Source of the DNA: Candidatus Moraniibacteriota bacterium
GTDB taxonomy: Bacteria; Patescibacteriota; Minisyncoccia; CAIUEV01; JAHKAQ01
Direction of reading: 5' to 3'
Length of the DNA stretch: 47,130 nt
Assembly: GCA_014729795.1 (NCBI GenBank)
Contig: WJJI01000001.1
Location: 1-47,130 of the forward strand
Under the pieces are notes generated by a model. That model was given only the letters and a program-made list of their open reading frames with translations, was not told where the DNA came from and made no database searches. Shown one piece after another: positions 17,371 to 27,380 of this stretch. The first letter of the stretch is position 1. Every line of letters begins with the position of its first letter. Position numbers and translations under genes: made by a program.

Positions 17371-18768
17371 ATGAAAAGCAAAAACAAGCGAGCAAAAATT
17401 ATTGTTAATAAATTCGGCGGCGGGATAATGGTGGCTAAGTTTATAAAGTCAACCGCCCAAGTTATTAAAAAACAAAAAAAAGCCAACTTTCAACCTATCG
17501 TGGTGGTTTCAGCCTTAAAAGGCATCACGGATGAATTGGTTGAAATTTTTAACCTGGTCGGTAATTCAGCTAGAAAAAAAACCAGGAGTAATCGCTCAAA
17601 TCAGCAAGCAATTCAAAAAAAAATCAACACCGCGATAAACAAAATTGAAGAAAAGCATCAGAATATTATCAAAACCCTAAGTTTTCAAACCGCAAATTTA
17701 AAGAAGTTAAACCAAAACATAGAGCAAATATTCAATAAACTGAAAAACGATTTGGTCACCATTAATCGATTTGGGGTCTTAGAGGTTTTTTATGACCGAA
17801 TTCTCTCTTACGGGGAAAAACTGGCAGCCTTAATTTTTGTTTTTTACTTACGCGAACTGGGTTTCAAAGCTAAAAGATATAAAACCGATCAAATTCCAAT
17901 CGAAACTGATGACCATCACACCGATGCTAATATTGACTATGAAAAATCCAAGGTAAACTTGCGCAAGAAGTTAAAAAACAAACAAGAAATTCCGGTTTTA
18001 ACCGGTTTTATAGGACAAAACCAACAAGGCAGCACTACCACGCTTGGCCGTGGGGGAACCGATACTACGGCTTGTTTCGTGGCCGCGGCCATGAACGCAA
18101 AAAAAATTATTTTATGGAAAGACGTGGAGGGAGTAATGTCGGCCGATCCAAGAATGGTTAAGCAAGTTAAAAACGTGCCTTATTTAAGCTATAAAGAAGC
18201 GGAGGAATCGGGCAAGGTTATTCATGATAAAGCGATCCAGTACATTAAAAAAAGCCAAATCGCTTTTGAGGTGCGTTCGATTGTTAAAAAACAACAAAAA
18301 ACCGTGATAGCGGCTCAAACAAAAAGCCAAGGCGCTAAGATAATAAGCTATAAACAAAATTTGACTTTAATTATCATTACCGATGAAGGGGTTAGCGAAT
18401 ACGGTTTTCTGTACAGAATAAGTAAATTGTTTAACGACTTGGAAGTAAATATGGTTTTGATTCGCAACACCCGTGATAGTCTTCATATTGTGGTAGAAAA
18501 AAATAATGGCAATGTTGAACAAGCGCTTAAGCGATTAAAGCGGGAAAAATACAACTTTCAAGCAAATGAAATTGCCATGGTTTCTGTGATCGGCACTTTG
18601 AGTTGGCAAATGGCCAGTCAATTAAATCAAATTTTAGAACAACATTGTCAAAAGCCAATAATTGGCGCTTTTCCTTATCAAGACGCGGTAAGATTGGAAG
18701 CGGTAGTGAAAGATAGGGAATTAAAAAAAGTGGTCCGGGCAATGCATGAAAAGTTTATCAAAGTTTAG
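17371..18768 (+). CDS. lysC: Aspartate kinase
   Basis: 465 aa; KIIVNKFGGGIM...VVVSALKGITDEL...SYGEKLAA...TLGRGGTDTTACFVAAAMNAKKIILWKDVEGVMSADPR; C-terminal ACT-like region. Confidence 0.92.
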   Translation: MKSKNKRAKIIVNKFGGGIMVAKFIKSTAQVIKKQKKANFQPIVVVSALKGITDELVEIFNLVGNSARKKTRSNRSNQQAIQKKINTAINKIEEKHQNIIKTLSFQTANLKKLNQNIEQIFNKLKNDLVTINRFGVLEVFYDRILSYGEKLAALIFVFYLRELGFKAKRYKTDQIPIETDDHHTDANIDYEKSKVNLRKKLKNKQEIPVLTGFIGQNQQGSTTTLGRGGTDTTACFVAAAMNAKKIILWKDVEGVMSADPRMVKQVKNVPYLSYKEAEESGKVIHDKAIQYIKKSQIAFEVRSIVKKQQKTVIAAQTKSQGAKIISYKQNLTLIIITDEGVSEYGFLYRISKLFNDLEVNMVLIRNTRDSLHIVVEKNNGNVEQALKRLKREKYNFQANEIAMVSVIGTLSWQMASQLNQILEQHCQKPIIGAFPYQDAVRLEAVVKDRELKKVVRAMHEKFIKV

Positions 18769-18798
18769 TTTCGTTTTATAAAGACTAAGTAAAAAAAT

Positions 18799-19884
18799 AT
18801 GAGAAAACTAAAAATCGGTATCCTGGGAGCAACTGGCATGGTGGGGCAAAATTACGTAAAACTGCTTCAAAACCACCCCTGGTTTAAAATTCGCTTTTTG
18901 GCGGCTTCGCCAAATTCCGCTGGTAAAAAATATGCTCAAGCCGTAGACGGTAGATGGCAAATGGACGAGCCAATTCCCAAGGCTGTGAAGAATCTAATAG
19001 TGGAAGACGTGAGTCAAGTTAAGAAAGCCAAACAACGAGTTGATTTTGTTTTTTCCGCATTTGAAATGAGCGATAAACAAGAAATCAGGAGCATGGAAGA
19101 TTTGTACGCAGCTAATGGTATTGCGGTTGTTTCCAATGCTTCGGCGCATCGTCAAACTCCCGACGTACCCATGTTAATCCCGGAAATAAACGCTCGGCAC
19201 TTAAAAGTTATTCCGACTCAACAAAAACAAAGAGGCTGGAAAAAGGGTTTTATCGTAGTTAAACCTAATTGTAGCTTACAAAGTTATTTAACCGCAACCT
19301 ATGCGTTAATGAAAGCTGGCTACCAAGTTAAAAAAATGATCATTACTACTTTGCAAGCTCTTTCTGGAGCCGGACATCCCGGAGTGGCTAGTCTTGATAT
19401 TGCTGACAATGTTTTACCGTTTATTAATGGCGAGGAAGAAAAAAGTGAAAATGAGCCCTTGAAAATTTTAGGCTCAATTAAAAATAACCAATTTCAGGAA
19501 AAAAAGGGATTGAAAATCGCGGCTCATTGCAACCGAGTACCGGTTACGGATGGTCATTTGGCTTGCGTGAGTTTAGGTTTTGGCGTAAAAAAGCCAAGCA
19601 CAGAACAAATCTTAAAAATTTGGAAAAATTTTACAGCCGAACCCCAACAACTAAAATTGCCCAGCGCCCCAACCCGACCAATTATCTATCTAAAACAAGA
19701 AAACCGTCCTCAACCTCGTAAAGATCGTAATAATGATAAAGCCATGGCTTTGACCTTAGGTAGGTTAAGAAAATGCAGGGTTTTGGATTTTCGTTTTACC
19801 GGCTTGAGCCATAATACTGTTAGAGGCGCAGCCGGTGGAGGGATTTTAAACGCGGAGCTACTTTATAAAAAAAACTATTTATAA
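18799..19884 (+). CDS. asd: Aspartate-semialdehyde dehydrogenase
   Basis: 361 aa; KIGILGATGMVGQNYVKLLQNHPWF...VVSNASAHRQTPDVPMLIPEIN...VVKPNCSLQSYL...LQALSGAGHPG...HCNRVPVTDGH. Confidence 0.93.
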   Translation: MRKLKIGILGATGMVGQNYVKLLQNHPWFKIRFLAASPNSAGKKYAQAVDGRWQMDEPIPKAVKNLIVEDVSQVKKAKQRVDFVFSAFEMSDKQEIRSMEDLYAANGIAVVSNASAHRQTPDVPMLIPEINARHLKVIPTQQKQRGWKKGFIVVKPNCSLQSYLTATYALMKAGYQVKKMIITTLQALSGAGHPGVASLDIADNVLPFINGEEEKSENEPLKILGSIKNNQFQEKKGLKIAAHCNRVPVTDGHLACVSLGFGVKKPSTEQILKIWKNFTAEPQQLKLPSAPTRPIIYLKQENRPQPRKDRNNDKAMALTLGRLRKCRVLDFRFTGLSHNTVRGAAGGGILNAELLYKKNYL

Positions 19885-19909
19885 ACAGTTAAAAGATTAA
19901 TATTTAAAC

Positions 19910-21082
19910 ATGAAGTTCAAATTGGCACAAAGAACTCAAAAATTACTTCCCTCCCCTACTTTAACTTTAAATGCCCGGATAAAACAAATGCAAGCTCAAG
20001 GCCAAGACATTATAAATTTGACCGCCGGCGAGTTGGATTTTCCCACGCCAAAAAATGTTTGCGCGGCAGCTAAAAAAGCAATTGATGAAGATTTCACTAA
20101 GTATACCGCTTCGGGTGGAACTACGGAACTCAAAAAAGCGATTGTGGCTAAATTTAAAAAAGACAATCAATTAAATTACACGGTTGAACAGGTAATGGCA
20201 TCTGATGGGGCAAAACAAGCCTTATTTAATGCTTTTTTTACCTTAACCGAACCGGGCGCTGAAGTAATTATGGCTAGTCCTTGTTGGGGAACATACGTAG
20301 AACAGATTAAGTTAAGCGGAGCTAAGCCTGTCATGATCAAACTTAAGCCGCCTTTTAATTTGCAAGCCAAGCAAATTCAAACCAAGATTAACAAAAGAAC
20401 CCGGGTTATTCTCTTGAACTACCCAGCCAATCCCACCGGAGCTACGATAAGCTTAACAGAGCTAAAAAAAATCGCTGAATTAGCGGTTGAAAACAAAATC
20501 TGGGTTATTGCCGATGAAGTTTACGAAAAGTTAACATTTAAACTTGAAAATTTTATCTCTATTGCCAGTTTAAATAGTAAGATTTTTAAACAAACCATTA
20601 CGATTAACGGCTTAAGCAAAGCTCAAGCCATGACCGGTTGGCGAATCGGTTATGCTGCTGGCCCAAAAAACATAATTCAACAAATGGAAAAAATCCAAGC
20701 GCAAATTACTTCTAATCCCTGCTCGATCACGCAAAAAGCCGCGATTCAAGGCTTAAAAAAAGGACAAGCGTTTCAAAAAAAAGCGCAAATTAACTTAAAA
20801 AAACGTCGTGATTATTTGGTTTCAGAGTTAAGCCAAATAAAACAATTAAGCTTTAGCGAACCGCAAGGAGGTTTTTACTTTTGGGTAGAGATTAAACCAA
20901 GATATAAAAAAAGCCAAATCGACTCGATTAAGTGGTGTCAAAAACTTTTAAAAAAAACCGGGGTCGCGGTTATACCGGCTGAAGCTTTTTACGCTCAAGG
21001 CGGATTTCGAATGAGCTTCGCTGCTAATTTAAATGATTTAAAAAAAGCCATGCGAAGAATTAAAAGCTTCTTGGATGAATAA
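19910..21082 (+). CDS. Class I/II PLP aminotransferase (aspartate/aromatic aminotransferase-like)
   Basis: 390 aa; INLTAGELDFPTP...ASDGAKQALFNAF...NYPANPTGATIS...VIADEVYEKL...INGLSKAQAMTGWRIGYAAG. Confidence 0.92.
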   Translation: MKFKLAQRTQKLLPSPTLTLNARIKQMQAQGQDIINLTAGELDFPTPKNVCAAAKKAIDEDFTKYTASGGTTELKKAIVAKFKKDNQLNYTVEQVMASDGAKQALFNAFFTLTEPGAEVIMASPCWGTYVEQIKLSGAKPVMIKLKPPFNLQAKQIQTKINKRTRVILLNYPANPTGATISLTELKKIAELAVENKIWVIADEVYEKLTFKLENFISIASLNSKIFKQTITINGLSKAQAMTGWRIGYAAGPKNIIQQMEKIQAQITSNPCSITQKAAIQGLKKGQAFQKKAQINLKKRRDYLVSELSQIKQLSFSEPQGGFYFWVEIKPRYKKSQIDSIKWCQKLLKKTGVAVIPAEAFYAQGGFRMSFAANLNDLKKAMRRIKSFLDE

Positions 21083-22385
21083 AATAAAAATCAACAAAAT
21101 CAAACAACGCTTTGACGTTAAAGTAGACTTACCCGCTTCTAAATCGATTATGCTTAGGGACTTATTTTTAGCAGCCTTGGCTCAGGGTCGGTCTTTGATC
21201 AAAAACTTTGAAAACTCATTGGACTGCGTAGTGATGAAACAGGCTCTTTTAAAACTTGGCGTAAAAATCACTGATCAAAATGGCCAAGCCATTAAAATAT
21301 TGGGAAAAGCCGGTAAGTTTTCTCACACTAAGAAAAGAATTTTTTGCGGTGGCAGCGGAGTTTCGGCAAGATTGCTAATGGCCTTGAGTTTATTAAGATC
21401 CGGAAAAACTGTTTTAAGCGGCAACCAAAGCCTAAAAAATCGACCCCAACATTATTTAATCAAAGCGATTCAAGAATTAGGCGCCCAAGTTAAAGCGCCA
21501 AAGCCCGGCTTTTTACCATTAGAGGTAACAGGAGGGGCTAACGGGAAAAATATGGTTAAGCTTAAAGGAGATGTTTCCAGTCAATATTTTACCGCTTTGT
21601 TGATGATTGCGCCTTTGTTGGCTAAGGGCTTAGTCATAAAGGTGATTAAAGAATTGGTAAGCAAGCCTTATATCGATATTACTTTGGCTGAAATGAAAAA
21701 ATTTGGCCCAACAGTAAAAAACCTTAATTACCAAACCTTTATAGTAAAGCCGGGCAAATATCAAGCGGTTGATTTAACAGTAGAGGCTGATGCGAGCGCG
21801 GCTTCCTACTTTATGGCAATGGCTACACTGCATGGCGGTAAAATTACTATGACTAATCTTGGCAAAAATAGTCAACAAGGAGATTTAAATTTTTTTAAAA
21901 TATGTGAAAAATTGGGAGCTAAATTAGAATTGAAACAAAAAAGCATAACAATTACCGGCAAGAAAACAAAGAAACTTAAGCTCTTAAAAAAACCAGTCGA
22001 CATGGAAGCGATTCCAGATACAGCCCCGACATTAATGGCCATGGCTCCTTTTATTCCCGGTGGAGTAACTATTATCAATATTGGCACCTTGAAACACAAG
22101 GAATGTGATAGGATTGAAGCGCCGGCTAGAGAATTAAAAAAGTTAGGGGTTGCCGTAAAGACCGGTAAGGATTATATTAAAATTCAGCACAAGAAAAATT
22201 GGGATAAATCAAAAATTAACAATATCGCGCTTGACACTTATGATGACCACCGAATGGCCATGAGTTTAGCGGTGTTGGCAAGTAACATTGGAGATATTGC
22301 CATTAATGATCCCAAATGCGTGGATAAAACCTTTCCTGGGTTTTGGCGGGAATTAAAAAAATTATACCAAATAACTAAAAAATAA
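21075..22385 (+). CDS. aroA: 3-phosphoshikimate 1-carboxyvinyltransferase (EPSP synthase)
   Basis: 436 aa; DLPASKSIMLRDLFLAAL...FCGGSGVSARLLMAL...GDVSSQYFTALLM...DDHRMAMSLAVLA. Confidence 0.94.
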   Translation: MNKIKINKIKQRFDVKVDLPASKSIMLRDLFLAALAQGRSLIKNFENSLDCVVMKQALLKLGVKITDQNGQAIKILGKAGKFSHTKKRIFCGGSGVSARLLMALSLLRSGKTVLSGNQSLKNRPQHYLIKAIQELGAQVKAPKPGFLPLEVTGGANGKNMVKLKGDVSSQYFTALLMIAPLLAKGLVIKVIKELVSKPYIDITLAEMKKFGPTVKNLNYQTFIVKPGKYQAVDLTVEADASAASYFMAMATLHGGKITMTNLGKNSQQGDLNFFKICEKLGAKLELKQKSITITGKKTKKLKLLKKPVDMEAIPDTAPTLMAMAPFIPGGVTIINIGTLKHKECDRIEAPARELKKLGVAVKTGKDYIKIQHKKNWDKSKINNIALDTYDDHRMAMSLAVLASNIGDIAINDPKCVDKTFPGFWRELKKLYQITKK

Positions 22386-22396
22386 CTATTAAAGTC

Positions 22397-22909
22397 ATGA
22401 ACCTTGCATTAATCGGCTTTATGGGCGCCGGAAAAACCGAAACCGCCAAAATATTGGGGGAAATTCTGGATTATCAAATCAAAGAAACCGATGAGGAAAT
22501 TATCAAAGCTAGTGAATTTGAAACAATCAAAGAAATTTTTAATCATATTAAAGAGTTGGGCTTTCGAAAATTAGAGACTCGGGTTATTGAACAACTAAGC
22601 GACCAAAACCAAATTATCATTTCTACTGGCGGAGGAGCGGTTATGAATCAAATTAACATGCTTAATTTGAATAAAAACTCGATTATTATTTACTTAAAAA
22701 CTGAGTTTGAAACCTTAAAAAAAAGAGTGGCTCAGGATTATGAACGACCTTTGTTTCAAGATCCAAACAAGGCTAAAAAATTATTCAAGTTGCGGGAACC
22801 TGTTTATGAGTACTACGCGCAATATATTATTAAAACCGATGATTTAGTACCAAAACAAGTGGCGGAACAAATTATTAAAAAAATCAAAGCTCATGTTAGC
22901 GACAAGTAA
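22397..22909 (+). CDS. aroK: Shikimate kinase (bacterial AroK type)
   Basis: 170 aa; LALIGFMGAGKTETAKILGEIL...ETDEEI...ELGFRKLETRVI...ISTGGGAVM. Confidence 0.92.
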   Translation: MNLALIGFMGAGKTETAKILGEILDYQIKETDEEIIKASEFETIKEIFNHIKELGFRKLETRVIEQLSDQNQIIISTGGGAVMNQINMLNLNKNSIIIYLKTEFETLKKRVAQDYERPLFQDPNKAKKLFKLREPVYEYYAQYIIKTDDLVPKQVAEQIIKKIKAHVSDK

Positions 22910-23723
22910 AACCAAAATTTGCATAATTATCGGCGATCCGGTGCGGCACTCCCTTTCCCCGCTAATGCACAATCACGCTTATAAACAGACTAACCTGGAA
23001 GGAAAGTTTATTTTTATCGCAGCCCGAGTAAAAAATAAACAATTGTCCACGGTTTTTCCGGCTTTAAAACACATGCAAGTTCAAGGAATAACCTGTACCG
23101 CGCCTCATAAACAAACGGTCATTAAATACTTAGATCAAATTGATTCCACAGCCTCGATCATTGATGCGGTGAACACAGTGGTTAAGGAAAAAGCCGGATA
23201 CAAAGGATATAATACCGATTGGCTGGGTGTAGTTGACCCGCTGGAAAAGTTAACCGATTTAAAAAATAAAAAAATCGCGCTTTTAGGCGCCGGCGGAGCA
23301 GCTCGAGCCGCGGTTTATGGTTTACTAAAAAAAGGGGCGCGCCTAACGATTTTTAATCGCACCCAAGACAAAGCTCAAAAATTGGTTGAAGAATTTGCCG
23401 CTATGGCTAAATACAAAGCAAAATCAGCTGGCTTAGACGAGCTTTCGACTATCCCGAACTATCAAATAATAGTCAACACGACTTCGGTGGGTTTAAAGCA
23501 AGATAAAAGCTTGATAAAACCTGATTGGTTAAAGCAAAATCATATAGTTTTTGACGCGGTTTACTCAGAAGCGGGAACCAGATTAATAAATGATGCTCAA
23601 GCTAAAAAAGCCCAGGTAATTACGGGTAAAGAAATGCTTTTGTATCAAGGTATAGCTCAATATGAATTGTACACCGGGCAAAAGGCTCCGGTCCAGGCCA
23701 TGAAAAACATCTTAAATTTATAA
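22893..23723 (+). CDS. aroE: Shikimate dehydrogenase
   Basis: 276 aa; IIGDPVRHSLSPLMHNHAY...CTAPHKQTVIKYLD...AVNTVV...GYNTDWLGVV...LLGAGGAARAAVYGL...NTTSVGL; overlaps aroK. Confidence 0.95.
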   Translation: MLATSKTKICIIIGDPVRHSLSPLMHNHAYKQTNLEGKFIFIAARVKNKQLSTVFPALKHMQVQGITCTAPHKQTVIKYLDQIDSTASIIDAVNTVVKEKAGYKGYNTDWLGVVDPLEKLTDLKNKKIALLGAGGAARAAVYGLLKKGARLTIFNRTQDKAQKLVEEFAAMAKYKAKSAGLDELSTIPNYQIIVNTTSVGLKQDKSLIKPDWLKQNHIVFDAVYSEAGTRLINDAQAKKAQVITGKEMLLYQGIAQYELYTGQKAPVQAMKNILNL

Positions 23724-23729
23724 CAACAA

Positions 23730-24434
23730 ATGCGGGAAAAAATTTGCGTACCCATTACCGATAAAAATCTTCAAACTTTTTTAAAAAATGCAAAAAAAGC
23801 CGCCAGACAAGTTAAATGGCTGGAATTTAGAATTGATTATTTAAAACAAGCGCCTAGTGATTATGAGGAAATATTACAAAATCTTGCTCAATTTTCCCAA
23901 TCAAATAAAACAATTTTGACTTGCCGAAAAAAAGAGGAGGGCGGAGTGTTTTCCGGAAGCGAAGAACAAAGAATCCGGGTTCTAAACCAAGCGCTAAAGT
24001 ATAATTTTACTTATGTTGATATCGAGCTATCCACTATTGAACAGTTTGATCTTAATAAAAATAAAAGCAAGACCAAAATAATTTGCTCTTTTCATGATTT
24101 CAAACAAACCCCCAAATTACAAGAATTAAAAAAAATCAGAAACAAAATAAAAAAACAACAAACAGACGTGGCAAAAATAACAACCATGGTGAACTCTACT
24201 CATGATATTAAAAATTTAAGTAGATTATTGCTTGATCAAGAAAAAAACTTGGAGCAAATTGTTATAGGAATGGGTAATTTGGGAAAAATAACCCGGGTGT
24301 TCTTTCCTAAAATCGGTTCTTTGCTAACTTATGCTAGGTTAAACAACTCGGGCTCAGCGCCGGGTCAACTTACTGTTGAACAAGTATTAAAGGTAAATAA
24401 ACTAATCAATGCGGATCGCGAAATAAAGAATTAA
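23730..24434 (+). CDS. aroD: 3-dehydroquinate dehydratase, type I
   Basis: 234 aa; KICVPIT...WLEFRIDYL...ILTCRKKEEGGVFSGSEEQRI...YVDIELS...ICSFHDFKQTP...AKITTMVNS...GSAPGQLTVEQV. Confidence 0.9.
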   Translation: MREKICVPITDKNLQTFLKNAKKAARQVKWLEFRIDYLKQAPSDYEEILQNLAQFSQSNKTILTCRKKEEGGVFSGSEEQRIRVLNQALKYNFTYVDIELSTIEQFDLNKNKSKTKIICSFHDFKQTPKLQELKKIRNKIKKQQTDVAKITTMVNSTHDIKNLSRLLLDQEKNLEQIVIGMGNLGKITRVFFPKIGSLLTYARLNNSGSAPGQLTVEQVLKVNKLINADREIKN

Positions 24435-24445
24435 TTGATAAAAAT

Positions 24446-25363
24446 TTGAAAAAAATACCAAGCAAAAATCAAGAAACCTGGGGAATAGCGGCCATGATTA
24501 TGGCTTCTTTATTTGTGGTTGGCAATAATGCTATAGCGAAATTATTGGCAGCGCAAATAAACCCTTTAAGCGTGATTTATTGGCGAATGTTACTAGCGGC
24601 CGGTTTTGCTTGGCTTTTATTTAAGCACAAAATTAACTGGCAAAAAATCTTTTCAGCCAAGCCTAGCCAAATTTTCATGCTTTTTTTTGTAGGAATTTTT
24701 AATAGCGCGATAGCGGTATTTCTAAGAGTATTAGCATTAATGAATACCACATTGTTAAATGTTTCGATAATCCACACTCTTATTCCTTTATTGGTGTATT
24801 TATATTCAATTTTTATTTTTAAAAACAAATTTAACTTGAAAATTATAGGCTTAATATTAATCTCAATTTACGCGGTTATAATTTTGTCCACAAATTCTTT
24901 ATTTTTCCAATTGGGAAAAATGGGCAAAGGGGAACTGTTAGTAGCCGGAGCTACTTTGATAACCGCTTTAGGATATGTTGTGCGTAAAATATTGTTAAAA
25001 AGTTTTAATACCTTTGAGGTTTCCTTGCCCGCTTTTTTAATATCTGGATTAACCTTACTTGTTATGGATGGAACAACCAACCAATTTGACAAACAAGCGC
25101 TTTGGGATTGGCAAACTGGATTTTTGCTTGTTTTAAGCGGATTTTTGGCTTGTTTGGGAATAATTTTAACCAACCAAAGCATTAAACAACTTAGGTCAAC
25201 CACGGCCAGTCAGGGAGCGCATGTAAAAGTAATTTTTGCGTTTGGGTTGGGCTGGTTTGTTTTCGGGGAAATGCCAACCATTTATTCGCTAATCGCGGCT
25301 ATGATTATTATTGGTTCCATTTACCTATCAAACCGTGAGCAGAAAAAATTAAAAATGATTTAG
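24446..25363 (+). CDS. EamA/DMT-superfamily transporter
   Basis: 305 aa, TTG start; ~10 hydrophobic segments with two EamA-like halves; NPLSVIYWRMLLAAGFAWLLF...FLRVLALMNTTLLNVSIIHTLIPLLVYLYSIFIFKNKF. Confidence 0.85.
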   Translation: MKKIPSKNQETWGIAAMIMASLFVVGNNAIAKLLAAQINPLSVIYWRMLLAAGFAWLLFKHKINWQKIFSAKPSQIFMLFFVGIFNSAIAVFLRVLALMNTTLLNVSIIHTLIPLLVYLYSIFIFKNKFNLKIIGLILISIYAVIILSTNSLFFQLGKMGKGELLVAGATLITALGYVVRKILLKSFNTFEVSLPAFLISGLTLLVMDGTTNQFDKQALWDWQTGFLLVLSGFLACLGIILTNQSIKQLRSTTASQGAHVKVIFAFGLGWFVFGEMPTIYSLIAAMIIIGSIYLSNREQKKLKMI

Positions 25364-25440
25364 TTTAGTAAACATCAGCTTGCTTTTTCATTGGCTATCT
25401 TCTAATATTTAATCATTAAGCATAATAACCTTAAGCGCTT

Positions 25441-26523
25441 ATGCGAGGCAATACTTTTGGTAAAATTTTTTCCATCACCACAGCCGGAGAGTCTCACGGC
25501 GGTGCGATTGCGGTTATTGTTGATGGTTGCCCGGCTAAGTTCAAGCTTGAAGCCAAGGATATTCAAAAGCAGTTAAATCGACGAAGGCCAGGCCAAAGCA
25601 ATCTAACAACAACCAGGAAGGAAGCTGATCAAGTTGAAATCTTGGCTGGATTAAGCCAAAAAATCACTTTGGGTACTCCAATTTTAATGATTATTAAAAA
25701 CAAAGATGCTCGCAATCATGATTATGAACATTTGAAAAATATTTACCGTCCGAGTCATGCTGATTTTAGCGTTGAAAAAAAGTACGGCATACGTGAATGG
25801 CGGGGTGGGGGCCGGGCATCAGCTCGAGAAACCGCAGCTAGAGTAGCTGGCGGAGCCATAGCGAAAAAGTATTTAAAACTAAAATTAAACATAAAAATTT
25901 ATAGTTACGTTGAGCAAATCGGCCCGGTTAAAGCTGTGGTTCAAGAAGAAGATATTTCTTTGACCAAAATTGAAAACAACCCGATTCGTTGCCCTGACCC
26001 AAAAAAAGCTCAACAAATGATCAAATATCTGGAAAAGATCAAAAAGCAAGGCGATTCAACCGGTGGTGTAATCCGAACAGTAATCAAAAATACGCCGCTG
26101 GGTTTAGGCGAACCGGTTTTTGATAAACTATCGGCCGACTTAGGCAAAGCAATGCTTAGTATTAATGCGGTTAAGGGATTTGAATTGGGCGCCGGATTTG
26201 CCTCCGCCTCCATGAAAGGCAGTGAACACAACGATCTGTTCCATAGCGACTCCAATGGCCACGTTAAAACCAAGACTAATTTTTCTGCTGGAATTCAAGG
26301 AGGGATTTCCAACGGTCAAGATATTTATTTTCGAGTGGCTTTTAAACCGGTTGCCACTATCAACCAAAAACAAACCACAGTCAATACCAAGGGCGAGTCA
26401 GTTAAATTTCAAGGTCGAGGTCGCCATGATGCTTGTGTGGTGCCCAGAGCAGTACCTATCGTGGAGGCAATGAGCGCGATAACTCTTTTAGATCACTATT
26501 TAAGGCAACAATGTTATCGATAA
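25441..26523 (+). CDS. aroC: Chorismate synthase
   Basis: 360 aa; GNTFGKIFSITTAGESHGGAIAVIVDGCPA...RRRPGQSNLTTTRKEADQVEILAG...RPSHADFSVEKKYGIREWRGGGRASARETAARVAGGAIAKKYL. Confidence 0.97.
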   Translation: MRGNTFGKIFSITTAGESHGGAIAVIVDGCPAKFKLEAKDIQKQLNRRRPGQSNLTTTRKEADQVEILAGLSQKITLGTPILMIIKNKDARNHDYEHLKNIYRPSHADFSVEKKYGIREWRGGGRASARETAARVAGGAIAKKYLKLKLNIKIYSYVEQIGPVKAVVQEEDISLTKIENNPIRCPDPKKAQQMIKYLEKIKKQGDSTGGVIRTVIKNTPLGLGEPVFDKLSADLGKAMLSINAVKGFELGAGFASASMKGSEHNDLFHSDSNGHVKTKTNFSAGIQGGISNGQDIYFRVAFKPVATINQKQTTVNTKGESVKFQGRGRHDACVVPRAVPIVEAMSAITLLDHYLRQQCYR

Positions 26524-27380
26524 AACAATCCAAATCAAAACCAAAAGTGGCATTTTTAGGACCTCAAGGCTCCTATAGCCACTTGGCGGCGCAAAAATGT
26601 TTTAAAAATCGACCAATTAATCTTTTACCGGTCCAAGAGGTGGAACGGGTTTTTAAAAAAGTAAGCTCTAAAATAGCTAAATTTGGTATAGTTCCAGTTG
26701 AAAACACAGCCGCGGGTTCAATTGAAAAGGTCATGGATTTATTTGCTCGGGATCGATTAAAAGTCAAAATCGCTCAAGAGGTTTTTTTAAAAATAAATTT
26801 TCATTTTTTAGGGCATGAACAAAAGCTAAGCCGCATTAAAAAAATTTTTGCTCATCCCATGGCGCAAGCGCAATGTTCAAAATGGCTTAAACAAAAAAAT
26901 TTTCAAGATAAAATCGCGCATTCAAAAAGTAATTCCCATTCCTGTATTGAAGCGAAAAAAAATCAAACAAGCGGCGCGATCAGCAACCGACTTTCCGCCA
27001 CTTTATATGGATTAAAAATTTTGGAATCCAACATAGAAAATTTAAAAAACAATATCACTAGATTCTTTGTTCTGGCCCAGCAAGACCAAATTAAGCCAAC
27101 TTACCGGTGTAAAACTTCATTTCTAATCGTGATTAAAAATCAACCAGGCTCATTGTATAACCTAATCAAAGCTATTGCTAAAAGAAAGATCAACATGACC
27201 AAAATCGAATCCCGGATTATGAAAAAAGGTGGTTGGGATTATTATTTTTTTATCGATATTCAGGGTCATAGAAAACAACCCAATGTGAGAGAAGCCATAA
27301 AAGAAATGCGACAAAATTGTGAAAAATTAAAAATTTTAGGTTCCTATCCTCAAGGCAAAGCTCCTTGGGATGAAGATTAA
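26511..27380 (+). CDS. pheA: Prephenate dehydratase with C-terminal ACT domain
   Basis: KVAFLGPQGSYSHLAAQKCF...FGIVPVENTAAGSIEKVMDLF; ACT TSFLIVIKNQPGSLYNLIKAIAKRKINMTKIESRIM. ATG at 26511 (MLSIKQSKSKPKVAF) preferred over the ORF-track start at 26433. Confidence 0.94.
   Translation: MLSIKQSKSKPKVAFLGPQGSYSHLAAQKCFKNRPINLLPVQEVERVFKKVSSKIAKFGIVPVENTAAGSIEKVMDLFARDRLKVKIAQEVFLKINFHFLGHEQKLSRIKKIFAHPMAQAQCSKWLKQKNFQDKIAHSKSNSHSCIEAKKNQTSGAISNRLSATLYGLKILESNIENLKNNITRFFVLAQQDQIKPTYRCKTSFLIVIKNQPGSLYNLIKAIAKRKINMTKIESRIMKKGGWDYYFFIDIQGHRKQPNVREAIKEMRQNCEKLKILGSYPQGKAPWDED

Noticed and set aside
24577-25203. Antisense ORFs opposite the EamA transporter
   Set aside because: Shadow ORFs with no recognisable motifs; the sense ORF is clearly a transporter.
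26433-26510. Upstream extension of the pheA ORF (MCGAQSSTYRGGNERDNSFRSLFKAT)
   Set aside because: Out-of-frame translation of the aroC 3' end; ATG at 26511 gives the normal prephenate dehydratase N-terminus.
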